Shown: piece after piece, positions 12,190 through 24,098 of the stretch
Layout of the letters: every line of letters starts with the position of its first letter
Numbering within the stretch: position 1 is the stretch's first letter
Assembly: GCA_032158295.1 (NCBI GenBank)
Contig: CM063246.1
Span: 7,369,589 to 7,433,588 of the forward strand
Origin: Pycnopodia helianthoides
Lineage: Eukaryota > Echinodermata > Asteroidea > Forcipulatida > Asteriidae
Length of the DNA stretch: 64,000 nt
Direction of reading: 5' to 3'
Translations under genes and position numbers: made by a program
The notes under the pieces: generated by a model
The model's database searches: none
The model's input: the letters and a program-made list of their open reading frames with translations, nothing else
Told to the model about the DNA's origin: nothing

Positions 12190-13039
12190 ACGCAGTGTAT
12201 TGAGTCATATGTATTTCTCCATCGCAAACAACACAACCGTATACACTGGAATGAGGACATGCATGACCGACTTCTTTTCACCACACATGGTTTACAAGCA
12301 TGGGATTTTATACTCAGTGCATTTATATGATCATGATATTTATGGTCTACAAATAGTACAAATATACGTTCAGTGACACGACAACCTGCAAAAAATTACA
12401 AGCATTTCTCTCAATAAATATACATTATGAAATATTTACAGTATGAATAAAATACCCGATTTACCCGTCGAGACGGCACCCACAATATTTATCTCAGCAA
12501 AGTCTGCTTACTTTCTCAGTTAAAAAATGTGCATAAATAATGAACTCTGTCTTTCTTCGCATGGTTTTATTCGTATATGGAAGCCTCGATAATATTGTGT
12601 TCATTGTGTTATGAATAAAACATGGGCAATATTTCATACAGCCGGTTAAACTCTAGGCCTACCCAGAATTTGCTTAGCACAAATCCTGCTGAAGAGACTG
12701 AGAGTTTACAAGTGTTTTTCGTTTTTTTTTTTTTGCTTAGTGAATTTGCCTAAGCAACAATTTCAATTAAGAACTTAGTAAAATTTTCCTCGAATATACT
12801 CAGTTTAGGTTTTCGTCGTATGTGGCCAGGTATAAAATGCAAGTGTGCAATGGGAAGAACGTATAGCAAAACTTGTGACTTGGGGGAAATATTTCACAGA
12901 CATCTTAATCCTTTGGCAGTGGATCAACCAATTATTATTATTGAATAATATCATACCAATCATTTATTTAGTATATGTATAGAAGGCTTCACATTTTTTT
13001 GAAACGCAGCTCATAGTATCCGTTCATCTATAGTTAGAA
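12190..13039. other. AT-rich stretch, nothing recognised
   Basis: Poly-T near 12723-12734. Several TTTATT motifs are possible polyadenylation signals for the - strand gene ending at 13652 (for example near 12960), but none is decisive. Confidence 0.4.
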
Positions 13040-13443
13040 ACACTTAGAAATGACCCGGATCCCCCGGGGCCTGACCCATTCAGTATGATCAGGGCCCAAT
13101 TTTATAGGGCTGCATAAGCACAGAAAGTAGCTAAGCACAACAAAGTTATGTTCACCAGAATCAGGTTACCAGCCAAACTACCATGTCTACGTGTACATTT
13201 TGTGACTGGTATCCTGCTCATTTCTGCTAAGCAGAATTTTTTGATAAAGCATTTTTGTCTGCTTCGTCGGCTCTATGAAATTGAATCTGTGTTCGAATGA
13301 CCCAGAAATGGGTCAAGGTAACGCAGAATCTGAGTTTGAAACCGCATTTTAAAATCAGTTTTCGAGTCAGTCTGACTAGAAATGGGTCAGGCCCCCCTGG
13401 GACCCGATTCCGGATCAATTCGGACCGGGAGTTTTTAGAGTTG
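13040..13443. mobile_element. family E element interrupted by family C
   Basis: The left part has ACCCGGATCCCCCGGGGCCTGACCCA; the right part has GGGTCAGGCC, GGACCCGATTCCGG, and ends in a GGGAGTTTTTAGAGTT-type terminus. These are the two inverted ends of the GGGTCA-rich family also present at 34865, 56080 and 60526. The block 13092-13284 is a family C copy lying inside it, so the two halves are separated. Confidence 0.7.
13092..13284. mobile_element. family C element nested in family E
   Basis: Begins GGGCCCAATTTTATAGGGCT and ends GGCTCTATGAAATTG (inverted ends). Internal 'gctaagcacaacaaagttat', 'ggttaccagccaaactacca' and 'gctaagcaga' match other family C copies. Confidence 0.7.
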
Positions 13444-13651
13444 TGTCTTGACGATTCCGTAGCTAGTAGTAGTATGGGTCGAAAGGGTCACCAGACTCTG
13501 AAAACTATGCTGTAGATCCAACTTCCGAATCGACACTTTTTCCGCAACGAGATTCTGCTTCAGTCGAGCTGGGATTTATATCCGGGTCAAGCTGTTTGGT
13601 TTCGCAGATAAACTTTCCCCCTATAAGAACCCAGGAGTGAACGTTTGGTTT

Positions 13652-13836
13652 TTATTTAGGCGAGCCGAGTGTGTGATACAGACGGCTGTGAACCAAGTCT
13701 CGGTTCACCTTGTGGGCGAAACGTGTTTTGACGGACATAGCTTTCACCAAGGCACACTGGTTGTCGGCCGTCACAATATCGTCAATGAAGGTTCCCATAC
13801 ATTCCAGGCCACGGAGTCCCATGTTCACTTCGAACC
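13652..13836 (-). CDS. terminal coding exon of the unrecognised gene
   Basis: Sixty codons plus TAA, preceded by a good acceptor: a pyrimidine-rich stretch (CTCTTTTGTCGTTCGC) and then ACACACAG. The first two bases (GG) complete a glycine codon with the single G left by the previous exon. The peptide starts FEVNMGLRGLECMG and ends HTLGSPK. It is strikingly free of stops and balanced in composition, with GC-rich third positions unlike the flanking DNA. The opposite-strand frames here are shadows. AATAAA overlaps the stop and is probably not the real polyadenylation site. Confidence 0.65.
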
Positions 13837-13967
13837 CTGTGTGTAGCGAACGACAAAAGAGTAAAAAAACAAACGGCTTAGATCAATCGAAATGGATGTG
13901 TCGTGATCAGAAATAATAGTAAGAAGAAATGGTGATTGTAGTTTGTTGCTATTTGAGTACAGTTTAA

Positions 13968-14355
13968 AGGAACATTACAGAATTGGTAAGAAAAAAACTT
14001 GTAAAATATACTTTTGATCACAGATTTACATAAAACTTACACGGTCTAATGATGTTGATAGTAGAAAACATCCCTTGAAATATTTATGTCTGAAATGCCA
14101 TATTTTTTGATGAGAAATGAATAAAGTAATTTTTCGATTGGAGTTTATCGCTCAGTGAGCGTTTTATTCATTTGTTGAATCTATATGATTTCATGCAAAT
14201 GTGTAATCGGTTTTTCACTATTTTCTCGTGACCCAGATGGCCGATCGATCTCAAACTTGTACAGGTTTGTCAGTTTATGTATATGGTGGATTACATAAAG
14301 TGCTTACACTGCCAGCAACTGTTTTGTTAGCAAAAACCAATTCTGTAATGTTCCT
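13968..14355 (+). mobile_element. family A TTAA MITE, copy 2
   Basis: Perfect TTAA on both sides (13964-13967 and 14356-14359) and intact 20-bp inverted ends. It lies in the last intron of the - strand gene, about 130 bp upstream of its terminal exon. Very similar to copies at 21727 and 23213. Confidence 0.95.
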
Positions 14356-14870
14356 TTAACCAAATACCAAACCCTTCAAAATCCAACTGCTTTATTTGAT
14401 TCTGTTGGACGAGGACAGCTAAAGTAGACTGACTATGCTTGTCATGGGCCAGGCCTAAAGCCACAATCAGAGTTCAGCAGTTTGGGTGTTGAGTTATACG
14501 GTAGCATTGTGTGGGATTTGTCAGAGTGAGGACGGATCCTTGTAATCACTCAATGAGTCGGGATTATTAAGATGTTTCACTGGGTCGTTTTCTTGAAAAA
14601 GAAAAGAAAAAATACCGACAACAAGAAAAAACATTGATGGTGAATGCTGTACCGAGCTCTTTGAATGAGGGATTTTGAGAACACTTGGTACGCAAGGTTG
14701 AACTTACAAATTGGTAAGCTAATAATGTTCCGAATGCACATGAGTCGAAGCATAGGGGAAGGGTCAAAGCAGGCTCTCGATTGAATGAACATGTTGGGTG
14801 TAAGGGTTTTATTCAGCGTCCCATCGGAGTCCTTGGTTGAGCAAGTGGGACAAATTAACATAGGCCCCTA

Positions 14871-15105
14871 CACTGCAAACACCGGGGTGTTCAAACTGAC
14901 ACCATGGGCGTTGTCACATTTTACATGTAATACCAAAACAGAATCAATATTTACATCATAGGTGTCAAAATAACACTAACTTTTGCCAACAATTACATTG
15001 GTGTTATTTTAACACCCTATATGACGTTAATTTTGGTTCTCTCTTGGGTATCGTTCATGTGACGACACCCATGGTGTCAATTTCAACACCCCGATTTTTT
15101 CTGTG
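14871..15105. mobile_element. family F inverted-repeat element (TA-flanked)
   Basis: The left end CACTGCAAACACCGGGGTGT and the right end (reversed, CACAGAAAAAATCGGGGTGT) both continue into a TTGACACCATGGG-type segment. TA lies at both borders. The interior is full of GGTGT/ACACC motifs. Non-coding; consistent with a TA-targeting MITE. Confidence 0.8.
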
Positions 15106-15304
15106 TACTTGTCATTATGATTAATTAACTACGGTACATTATTTCGTTGTGCAGATAAATCGCAGCGTAACCTGTAACTATATAACCTGGCTTCATTCGG
15201 TAAAGTATAAAGAATTCCTTTGAAAAAAAAATCACTAAAAATGTCACTCAGTTTGTCCCCAAACTTCAAAAACAGTGTGAACATTGTATATTAATCTGCT
15301 TCCT

Positions 15305-15690
15305 TCTGAAAAATTTGGGCCTCAAGCTCTGGTGTTTTTGATCTGCGGAGTGTGGGTTCGAGTCCCGGTCTTGACACTTTTGTCTTTATAGACACTTTGA
15401 CCATTATTGGTTCGTCCTTTGGATGGGACGTAAAGCCATAGGTCCCATGTGTTTTGTAATACACCTGAAGGACCAACAGTTCTCGCCAAGAGAAGAGGTT
15501 GGCCCAAGTGTTTCTGGCAGTGGCTGCTGAATGCGCAGCAGCACTTTGTAAACCCTTATAAGGTGCTACATAAATGGGTCTCATAATTCAAAACATAGCT
15601 CTGCCTAAACCTGTTGACAAACAAATAACGAGCGCTTTGATACGCCCCTATGTTATAAAGGAACCTAGTAATGTTATTATTATTATTTTA
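15305..15690 (+). mobile_element. SINE family 1, copy 2 (5' truncated)
   Basis: Starts inside the tRNA-like head ('cctcaagctctggtg'), then has the B box GGTTCGAGTCCC, 'ggatgggacgtaaagcc', and a tail with ATTATTATTATT near 15675. The A box is missing. The open frames on the - strand here are SINE shadows. Confidence 0.88.
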
Positions 15691-16005
15691 TACGCTTTAT
15701 GATTCGTAATGTCATAACCCTCAAATATGAAATGCAAAAATTATCAGTTTAATAATCCAGTTGAATTGGAGCTTGTAAACGCAACCCTGTTGACACAAGT
15801 TATCTATTAATCAATGTACGTCAGTACTGGGATTTAATTGATCAACTTTCCCTCACTATGCCTCGTTAATGAGGAACTGTGAGATAGCTGCGCGGAAATG
15901 GCCTTCACAATATCCAATCAACCATCTTAAAATTGAAACAAAGCAAGCGTGAAAGGGAGAACACTCGATAGAAATAGTCAACCATTTAAAGCCGTACAGA
16001 TCTAA

Positions 16006-16362
16006 AGGCAGGATATACTTTTGGTAACTGTCAAAGACTAAAGTATCTTCAGTTGGTGTATTTCAATATGTGCGTAAAATATGAAACCTGTGAAAATTTG
16101 AGCTCAGTTGGTCATCGAAGTTGCAAGAAAATAAGGAAAGAAAACACGCACGCTTGTTGCATAGAAAGGTGTGCTTTCAAATGCCTGAGATCTGAATCCT
16201 TTCTCAGATTCAAATATTCTAGTGTACCTCTTTCTCAAAAACGACATTACTTCAGAGGGAGTCGTTTCTCGTAATGATTTATACTATCAGCAGCTCTCAG
16301 GTGCTTCTTACCAAGTAAGATTTTATGGTAATGTATTTCTTGAGTAATTGTATCCACTGCCT
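16006..16362 (-). mobile_element. family B TTAA MITE
   Basis: Ends are AGGCAGGATATACTTTTGGT and TAATTGTATCCACTGCCT followed by TTAA (16363-16366); the left flank is CTAA. The body is the reverse of the copies at 54745 and 61501 ('gtttctcgtaatgatttata', 'ggtgcttcttaccaagtaag'). Confidence 0.88.
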
Positions 16363-16549
16363 TTAAAGTATGAACAATTTCTGGGTGCTGACGTTTTCAA
16401 GAAAAGTTTGCTTATATTAGATTCTAAATTAAATTTCTACTCGATGATGAAAGCCTTTCAGATTTTCTTTGATGTTATCCCATGGAACAACTGGTAACAA
16501 AAGCATCTTCCCACAAAGATAAGTCGCAGCGTAACCTGTTACGGTTCCA

Positions 16550-16711
16550 GGGGTCGATTTCACAAAACTCTTCCTAACTTAGGAATGGTCCTAGGCAATG
16601 CCAAGAGATAGGACTAGTCCTAAGTACTGGTCCTAACTTAGGACTAGTCCTATCTCTTAGCATTGCCTAGGACTAGTCCTAAGTTAGGAAGAGTTTTGTG
16701 AAATCGACCCC
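16550..16711. repeat. 162-bp near-perfect palindrome
   Basis: Begins GGGGTCGATTTCACAAAACT and ends with its exact reverse complement. The arms include CTTCCTAACTTAGGA and GCAATGCCAAGAGATAGGAC and meet near 16630. It is rich in the smaller self-complementary words CCTAGG, ACTAGT and CTAAGTTAG. It would fold into one long hairpin. No coding frame. Confidence 0.95.
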
Positions 16712-17165
16712 AGGTCCACTTAGACGTGATTGGCTTAATTTGGCAAGAGTAGAAAGAATTGCTTGGGAAAAAAAATCACTTAAAAAGGCGACTCAGTCTG
16801 TTCCCATACGTCAAAACCGATGTTGTGAACACTGTACATTAAATCTGCTTTCTTCTGACAAATTTGCGATTTGAAAAACAAACAAAACTGCACGACCCGG
16901 AGGCACTCATCGCACGCACATTTTGATTAAATTGTCTCTCTACGAACACACTGCGAGTGACGCACGAAACGGCACTGTCTTTGATTGTCTCAATGTTCAT
17001 CAGGAACTACACAAACACGGGTCTTCCTGACGTCTCAGGGAAGCTTAGCTTTAAGGGCCACACGTCAATAACAATCCTACTGAGATATTTAATTGTGAAG
17101 CACAATGGGAGGTCAGTGTGGGTTGTTTGCGGCCTTTGTCTCGGTGTTTACGTTTTGTTTACTTT

Positions 17166-17230
17166 GCTTTCATTACTCTAAAGTAATGCTTTCATTACTC
17201 TAAAGTAATGCTTTCATCGCTCTAACGTAA
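17166..17230 (+). repeat. 22-bp tandem repeat, three copies
   Basis: GCTTTCATTACTCTAAAGTA followed by AT is repeated at 17166 and 17188, with a diverged third copy at 17210. Local minisatellite. Confidence 0.92.
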
Positions 17231-19320
17231 AATTCATATACTTATTACGCAGGAAAATAAGTCTAGAAGAGAAACCGCCTGGTGTGACACCGTAAAAACA
17301 GTTTGATGGACATGACAATGCGTCACAGAGAGGTCTTTTAAAACCATCCGCTGTGCAGGCCGTCTGCAACCTATAGAACGAAAACTAACCACTTGTTCAT
17401 TTTTTAAAGCACAAAATAAGTGAAACCCTTTACGCTCTATCCTCAGACAGGCCCAATAGGCATCCAACCTATGACCCTTCCAACAGTATGGACTCCAAAT
17501 CTCCAGTTGTAAAACACTTTAATATAGAGTAGTGTAAACAAATTTTGCGGTTTTGCAGTATATAAAAAATATATATATTAACAAAAAATGTTTACAAATT
17601 ATTATTATTATCATTATTATAATTTCTTTTGCTAAACTGTCTCTACAAAATGTCAAGAAAGTTTATTAGCTGTGAAAAAAAGTATGGAATCAACAATGCA
17701 AAGGAGGTATACACATGTTCCCAACGGACTGCACGCTACAGCTCCACTATGGAGTCCATGTAAAATCTTGCAGTAGATGGCATAGCAGGATTTAAAGGAT
17801 AAGCAAAGACCGAAACTCACTCGCAGTCATGTGTTCAAGAAGCTTGATAGTTTATCAGTGTTATATACTTCTTTAAAAAAAAAAAATTATCAGGTTATTT
17901 GGTTCTTTAAACTTTCGGTTCTAACCGCTTTTTGTACTTTTTAAAATGTTGTCAGAACACATCCAATTTGGCCTGCTGTCCACGATTTGTCTTTGTCTCA
18001 ATAAAAAACATATACATATAAAAAAAGAAATAAAAACTGCTCCACATACCGCAGAATAAAATAACTTTCAGCCAGTTTTGTGGCAAAACTTACATTTACT
18101 GTTTAAAAATCTTTGAAACTAAAGGTAACAGTGTCTTGACATCAACATTCCGCACTCCACTGTAAATGTTAAGATTTGAATTCCAAATGATCTAGAGTTG
18201 AGAAACGAAACAAAGCGAAATTGCTTCCAGAGTACTTCTGTTTGATCCAACCAATTGGGCTTGGTGTCCAGACACTCAAACTAGAAACGCAGAAAAAGGT
18301 TCTCGCCCTCTAGCGTTTTGAGCCTATTCGTGATTTAAAAAAACATCCCCAAACACGTGGAACGACATAAACAAACCGTACCATGGTTCATAGGGAAATC
18401 AAAGTACTGAACAAAAAATTTGTTGCCATCTGCCTTTGCTATCAAAAACGAAGAATATAGTACCCGGACTCATTGTTTTAGTCGCAACTGCCGTGCACCA
18501 GAAGTGCAACATGTCACGAAACTCTCTCTAATTGGCCACGAGCTCTTCTTCTATTTGTTTTAATCGTTTTGATATCGTCCATTATTTCAACGCCGCACAA
18601 AGCACACCTGCCCATTGTTTTTAGCACACGACAGACAAAGCAGCATGGAACGTTTGTGTTTACATTACAATCTCATGCGTTGTTGACAGCAGGATCAGTT
18701 TAGCTAGTAATGCCACGCGAAATTCTTTCGAAAGGCCTTGCTTTGCAAGGATGTATAGAGTTGTTCCATTAACCGTGAGGCTTCAGCATCCAAACAAGGC
18801 TTTTAGGTAGCTTGACCATTAAAAACAGTAAATGTCCTTCTAAATCCATATGTTGTTATTGGTGTAAGTAATCAACCAATGCAAGAGATATTAAACACTG
18901 GGATTTTTTAAGATGCTTGGAGCACAAACTTCTATCTTTCTATTTCCCCCCTTGTATCTGAAATATAAAACGTCGTGTCTTCACTTTCAACACCAATTTC
19001 TGTATATTTGAGAATGTAAAAGACATGCCGTAAAGCTCAGCATCGGAAATGTCAAGGAGAAAGAGCTTGGGCTTTTGGAGAAAAAAACACACTAAATGTA
19101 GCAGTTGCATGTTTGTGACATTTATTTGTATTCTTAAAAAAGTAGCCTGCAGGCAGAGTTTTGAGTTTGGCCATGGAATGCCTCCGTGGTTGGCACATTA
19201 TTCAGGCGCCAGCATCTCCTCGTAAAAGATCAATTTCACAATTCTAGAAACACTGTGATGCGTTTTCGTATATCAGCAACAAATCACACATTAGCTTTCA
19301 AACTTGAAAAATGCTGATTT
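17231..19320. other. gene-free, AT-rich intron stretch
   Basis: Lies within the last intron of the - strand gene. A TTATTATTATTATCATTATT run is near 17599 and a poly-A near 17873-17885. No recognised repeat family or exon. Confidence 0.5.
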
Positions 19321-19327
19321 ACAATGC

Positions 19328-19704
19328 TGCTCCTTGGTTTTTGCTGACAAAACAGTTGCTGGCAGTGTAAGCACTTTATGTAATCCACAATATACATAAA
19401 CTGACAAACCTGTATAAGTTTGAGATCGATCGGCCATCTGGGTCATGAGAAAATAGTGAAAAACCGATTAAACATTTGCATGAAATCATATAGATTCAAC
19501 AAATGAATAAAACGCTCACTGAGCGATAAACTCCAATCGGAAAATTAGTTTATTCATTTCTCATCAAATATGGCATTTCAGACAGAAATATTTCAAGGGA
19601 TGTTTTCTACTATCATCATCATTAGACCGTGTAAGTTTTATGTAAATCTGTGATCAAAAAGTATATTTTACAAGTTTTTTTCTTACCAATTCTGTAATGT
19701 TCCT
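19328..19704 (-). mobile_element. family A TTAA MITE, one end degraded
   Basis: The right end ACCAATTCTGTAATGTTCCT followed by TTAA (19705-19708) is intact. The other end is degraded: only 'ggtttttgctgacaaaacag' remains recognisable. The body is nearly identical to the other copies, reversed. Confidence 0.9.
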
Positions 19705-20166
19705 TTAAAAGTAGGGTCATCGTTTGGTTTTTGTCAACGTAATTCTGATTTATAGATAGGAAATATACAATAAGTTGAAAGTTTTAGTTTCAGTGACAGC
19801 TTCAGACTATCAGTTGAACATTGCCTACTCGTGGATGATACAGCTAAAAACTGTCACGGTATTTTCACCAAGAGCATCCATCCGCTGTTGTCTTTAGCGA
19901 GGTGACAGCGGGTACCAACCACATCTCTGGCCGTATTTAGTGCAGCATTCAAACGGAAATTTCCAAAATCGCCTGCAGGCGATATTTGGAGATTCGCAAT
20001 TTTCGACACACTTTTATTGATTTCTAATCAACAGGGACACTTCAGATGAAACAATATCGCAGGATAATTTTGCAGGATGCTTACTATACCGTTACCATCT
20101 TTATAACAATGTAGGCTTTCGGATAATGACAAAATTTTCTTTTCGGGGTCATTGCCAGAGTATAAC

Positions 20167-20560
20167 CCTATTGTACACTTTTGATAACAGCTCAAAATCA
20201 GTGTCCACTACCTTCAAAGGTATTGTACACTTTTGATAACAGCTCCAAATCAGTGTCCACTACCTTTAAAGGTATTGTACACTTTTGGTAACAGCTCAAA
20301 ATCAGTGTCCACTACCTTTAAAGGTATTGTACACTTTTGGTAACAGCTCAAAATCAGTGTCCACTACCTTTAAAGGTATTGTACACTTTTGGTAACAGCT
20401 CAAAATCAGTGTCCACTACCTTTAAAGGTATTGTACACTTTTGGTAACAGCTCAAAATCAGTGTCCACTACCTTTAAAGGTATTGTACACTTTTGGTAAC
20501 AGTAAAATCAGTGTCACTACCTTAAAGTATTGTACCTTTGGTACAGCAAACATGTCCACA
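20167..20560 (+). repeat. 52-bp tandem array of MITE-end units
   Basis: Regular 52-bp units have their GG start at 20219, 20271, 20323, 20375, 20427 and 20479, with partial or decayed copies on either side. Each unit reads TTAA, AGGTATTGTACACTTTTGGT, AACAGCTCAAAATCAG, TGTCCACTACCT and TTAA again, so every unit is bounded by TTAA and MITE-like ends. The last one and a half units have lost single bases at many doubled letters. Confidence 0.95.
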
Positions 20561-20855
20561 TTTTGTGTGATTCAACATACGCATAAACAAACAAACCTGT
20601 GAAAGTTGGAGCTCAATTTTGGTCATCGAGGTCACGAGAAAATAGTGAAAAAAGACCTGATGTGTTGTCTGTTTTTCAAACATCGAGTTTTTATCACGCG
20701 TGATAAAAACTAATGTTGTACTCATTTCTCAGAAACGATAGCATTTTAGGCAGAACTATTTTAAGGAACCCTTTCTACCATTACTTACTTCAAATCATGT
20801 AAGTTATGTGTGAATCTGTGAACATTTGTGTTCTTACCAATAGTGTACAGGGCCT
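20167..20855 (+). mobile_element. family B element with expanded left end
   Basis: The right end, reversed, is AGGCCCTGTACACTATTGGT, followed by TTAA at 20856-20859. It matches the array unit's AGGTATTGTACACTTTTGGT. The body (for example 'aacctgtgaaagttggagct' and 'gtcacgagaaaatagtgaaa') is family B/A-like. The 52-bp array therefore occupies the left terminus of an otherwise normal element. Confidence 0.8.
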
Positions 20856-21287
20856 TTAAGTATAAATTTCATTTCACAGCACACACAAGGGAGCTCATTG
20901 TCATGTAATAACGATTTATTATTATTATTCTTAATTGCTTTTGCATACGGAAGTCCGCCTGCCAATCTGGGCGACGAGTGCACCCGGCAAATGGCATTAT
21001 GTTTGTCGTTCAAATCAGTTAATAAAAATTTCATTAATTCTGCTACCTTTTTTGTTGTTGACCCTACTTCCCGAATGAAAAAAAACAACCCACCGTCACC
21101 GAGCAGTTTTTGCCCGGGGTTTTATTCATCATTCACTGTCAAGCAATTTTTGAAGAAATTTGGTATAATATCGGGGACAAATAGGTTTTTTTTCAATTAT
21201 GGAAGCTTAATTTATATGAAAGCGGTCCTGGTGGCATTCGTTCTGAGATTTTATATACCTGGAGCTTCAGGAGCTCATTGTGATTAA

Positions 21288-21670
21288 AGGCATAGTGTAT
21301 TTATTTTTGAATCGTTCGATTGTTTTAATCCTCTATAAATGTAGATATACAATAATACTAACCTGTGAAAACAAAGAGGTGGTATCTTTTTTTGAGATAT
21401 CACCAAAAATCAGGAAACGGTTATGTCCACGCAGGAAGTATAATCCGTAACTGGCATATTAACACAATCTGAGAAACGTTTTATGCATGAAACCTTTCTC
21501 AGAAGCATTTGTTTTAAATCTCTTTCTCTAAAACCACATTCCTTATAATAGAAGGGAATCGTTTCTAATTGTGTGATACATTATCAACAGCTGCAGTGCC
21601 TCTTGTCTACCATGTAAGTTTTTTATGGTCAATATTTTTTGAGTAATTTTCAAAGGTATACCCGGCTCCC
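21288..21670 (-). mobile_element. family B TTAA MITE, diverged
   Basis: TTAA at 21284-21287 and 21671-21674. The left start AGGCATAGTGTATTT and the right end GGTATACCCGGCTCCC are only loosely inverted. The body has 'gcatgaaacctttctcagaa' and 'ttgtctaccatgtaagtttt', as in other copies. Confidence 0.75.
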
Positions 21671-21726
21671 TTAAGAATTCTTTTGTTTTCATACTTATTT
21701 TTTATACATAATTTTTTCTAGATTAA

Positions 21727-22106
21727 AGGAACATTACAGAATTGGTAATTGTAAAATATACTTTTGATCACAGATTTACATAAAACTTACACGGTCTAAT
21801 GATGATGATAGTAGAAAAACATCCCTTGAAATATTTCTGTCTGAAATGCCATATTTGATGAGAAATGAATAAACTCATTTTCCGATTGGAGTTTATCGCT
21901 CAGTGAGCGTTTTTAATCATTTGTTGAATCCTATATGATTTCATGCAAAATGTGTAATCGGTTTTTCACTATTTTCTCGTGACCCAAATGGCCGATCGAT
22001 CTCAAACTTGTACAGGTTTGTCAGTTTATGTATATGGTGGATTACATAAAGTGCTTACACTGCCAGCAACTGTTTTGTTAGCAAAAACCAAGTCTGTAAT
22101 GTTCCT
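21727..22106 (+). mobile_element. family A TTAA MITE, copy 4
   Basis: TTAA at 21723-21726 and 22107-22110. The left inverted end is intact; the right end has one change (AAGTCTGTAATGTTCCT). Only about 50 bp separate it from the family B copy before it. Confidence 0.94.
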
Positions 22107-22110
22107 TTAA

Positions 22111-23208
22111 GATGTGTACACATTGCTGCGTCATGATAGTCAATGTTCTATAATTATGTGTAGCATAATTTCATGAATTCCCGTGGATTGACGTCAGCTG
22201 GAATCCAGAATTTCCAACTTGTCCCTCAAAATGAAGCATCTCATTTGTTTGGCTAAACAAGAATAAAATTGTCACACTTCATTTTCCGGATGGAGGAAGT
22301 TGATGGCAAAAAGATGAAGGCAAATAATTATGTGAGAAAGAAAATGTTTAAGGTTGCGATGGAAACAAAACAACAACTTAACACGGGGGAGTCGGGTTGG
22401 GTGGGGCATTGAGGTGTGGGTTGGGGGAGGAGGGGGTTACTGGAGCACTGCACTTACACTTGAATTTGACCGGAATAAAAGACGAGCCAACTATTGTGGC
22501 GACAGCTTCGACCTGAATAATGCGTAATTTTCACATCGACTGGCCTCTTTCGTTGGGACTTTAAGCGCCTTATTATATTAACCACTACGGCTAACGTTGT
22601 GACCTTCCATTTTGTGGCCCTCAGAATTGACATTTTTTCGGTACCTGTTGTTTAAACTTATTTGTCAACTTGTAATTTAGAATGAACTTACCTTATGACA
22701 TTATTAGGAAAGACTAACAACCTAACAAGCCTTGTAAACATGCGAGGTTTACAAAACATGTAGTTCTGAAAGGGGGTTGGTTGGGCCGGTACCTTCCCCC
22801 ACGGCAGATTAGGGACAGCTGCTTATCATAAATTGCTTCTCTTCACCTAGATGTGAACAATGGGTGTCTATCGAAAGGGTATAGCTTAAATCACTCATAG
22901 TGACCCATTGCACCTACGTCACACACGGCTACCGTCTGACACGTTCGCCATTTTGGGAATTCAAATCATGAAAACACGTAAACGCACTATTGCCTGAAAA
23001 AGCGCACTACACTGTACAACACGAGAACACTGACTTCCAAAATGGCGCGACCAAGAAATTTATGATGATGACGTCAAATTAGTTTGGTCAATAGACGCCA
23101 ATATATAGCCTAGGCTTCAAGTTGAAAATGGAACGCAATTATTTTGATTGTGCTGTCATCAAACGTCTGTCTTGATTGGGTGATGATGACACCCACAAGG
23201 CGCTGTCT
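22111..23208. other. gene-free intron stretch
   Basis: GGGGGAGTCGGG and GGGTTGGGGGAGGAGGGGG runs lie near 22385-22436. No repeat family or exon recognised. Confidence 0.5.
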
Positions 23209-23212
23209 TTAA

Positions 23213-23596
23213 AGGAACATTACAGAATTGGTAAGAAAAAACTTGTAAAATATACTTTTTAATCACAGATTTACATAAAACTTACACGGTCTAATGATGA
23301 TGATAGTAGCAAACATCCCTTGAAATATTTCTGTCTGAAATGCCATATTTGATGAGAAATGAATAAACTAATTTTCCGATTGGAGTTCATCGCTCAGTGA
23401 GCGTTTTATTCATTTGTTGAATCTATACGATTTCATGCAAATGTGTAATCGGTTTTTCACTATTTTCTCGTGACCCAGATGGCCGATCGATCTCAAACTT
23501 CTACAGGTTTGTCAGTTTATGTATATGGTGGATTACATAAAGTGCTTACACTGCAAGCAACTGTTTTGTTAGCAAAACCAATTCTGTAATGTTCCT
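23213..23596 (+). mobile_element. family A TTAA MITE, copy 5
   Basis: Perfect TTAA at 23209-23212 and 23597-23600 and intact 20-bp inverted ends, with the shared body. Confidence 0.95.
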
Positions 23597-23769
23597 TTAA
23601 GGAAATGTCATATTTAATAAAGTTACTTGAAATATTGGAACTCCAAACTGTCAAAACGTGCACGAACGAGGGAAAAGCCAACATAACCTGAACTATGCCA
23701 TTAAAAAAAAATTATGTTTCGTACTTGTATTTCTTGATTACTCCATTTATTACTTCATTGAGTCTTTAA

Positions 23770-24098
23770 AAGCACGATGACAACATCGGTAATTGTCAAA
23801 TACACTAAACCGGTACATGAAATAACGAATCTATGAAAGCCCTTACGCTCAATCAGTCATCGGAGTCACAACAACTTGTGATTAATTTGTGTAGGTTTTC
23901 CAAGTTTTCAAACATCAGATTTTGGACTCGCGAAATCGAAACTGATTGTTTTTATTGATTCCTCAAAAACAATAACAGTTCAAGCAAGAATATTATGTCA
24001 AGGGAGGTTTTCGACCATGACCAATCTTTACACCAAGTTATGTGTAAATCTGTGACTTGTTTTTCTTCTTCATTCTCACAAGTGTTGTGCACACCTTT
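23770..24098 (-). mobile_element. degenerate family B-like element
   Basis: Left 'agcacgatgacaacatcggt' follows TTAA, and the right end reads GTTGTGCACACCTTTTGTAA. The body contains 'catgaccaatctttacacca' and 'agttatgtgtaaatctgtga', similar to family A/B interiors. Ends are weak. Confidence 0.5.
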
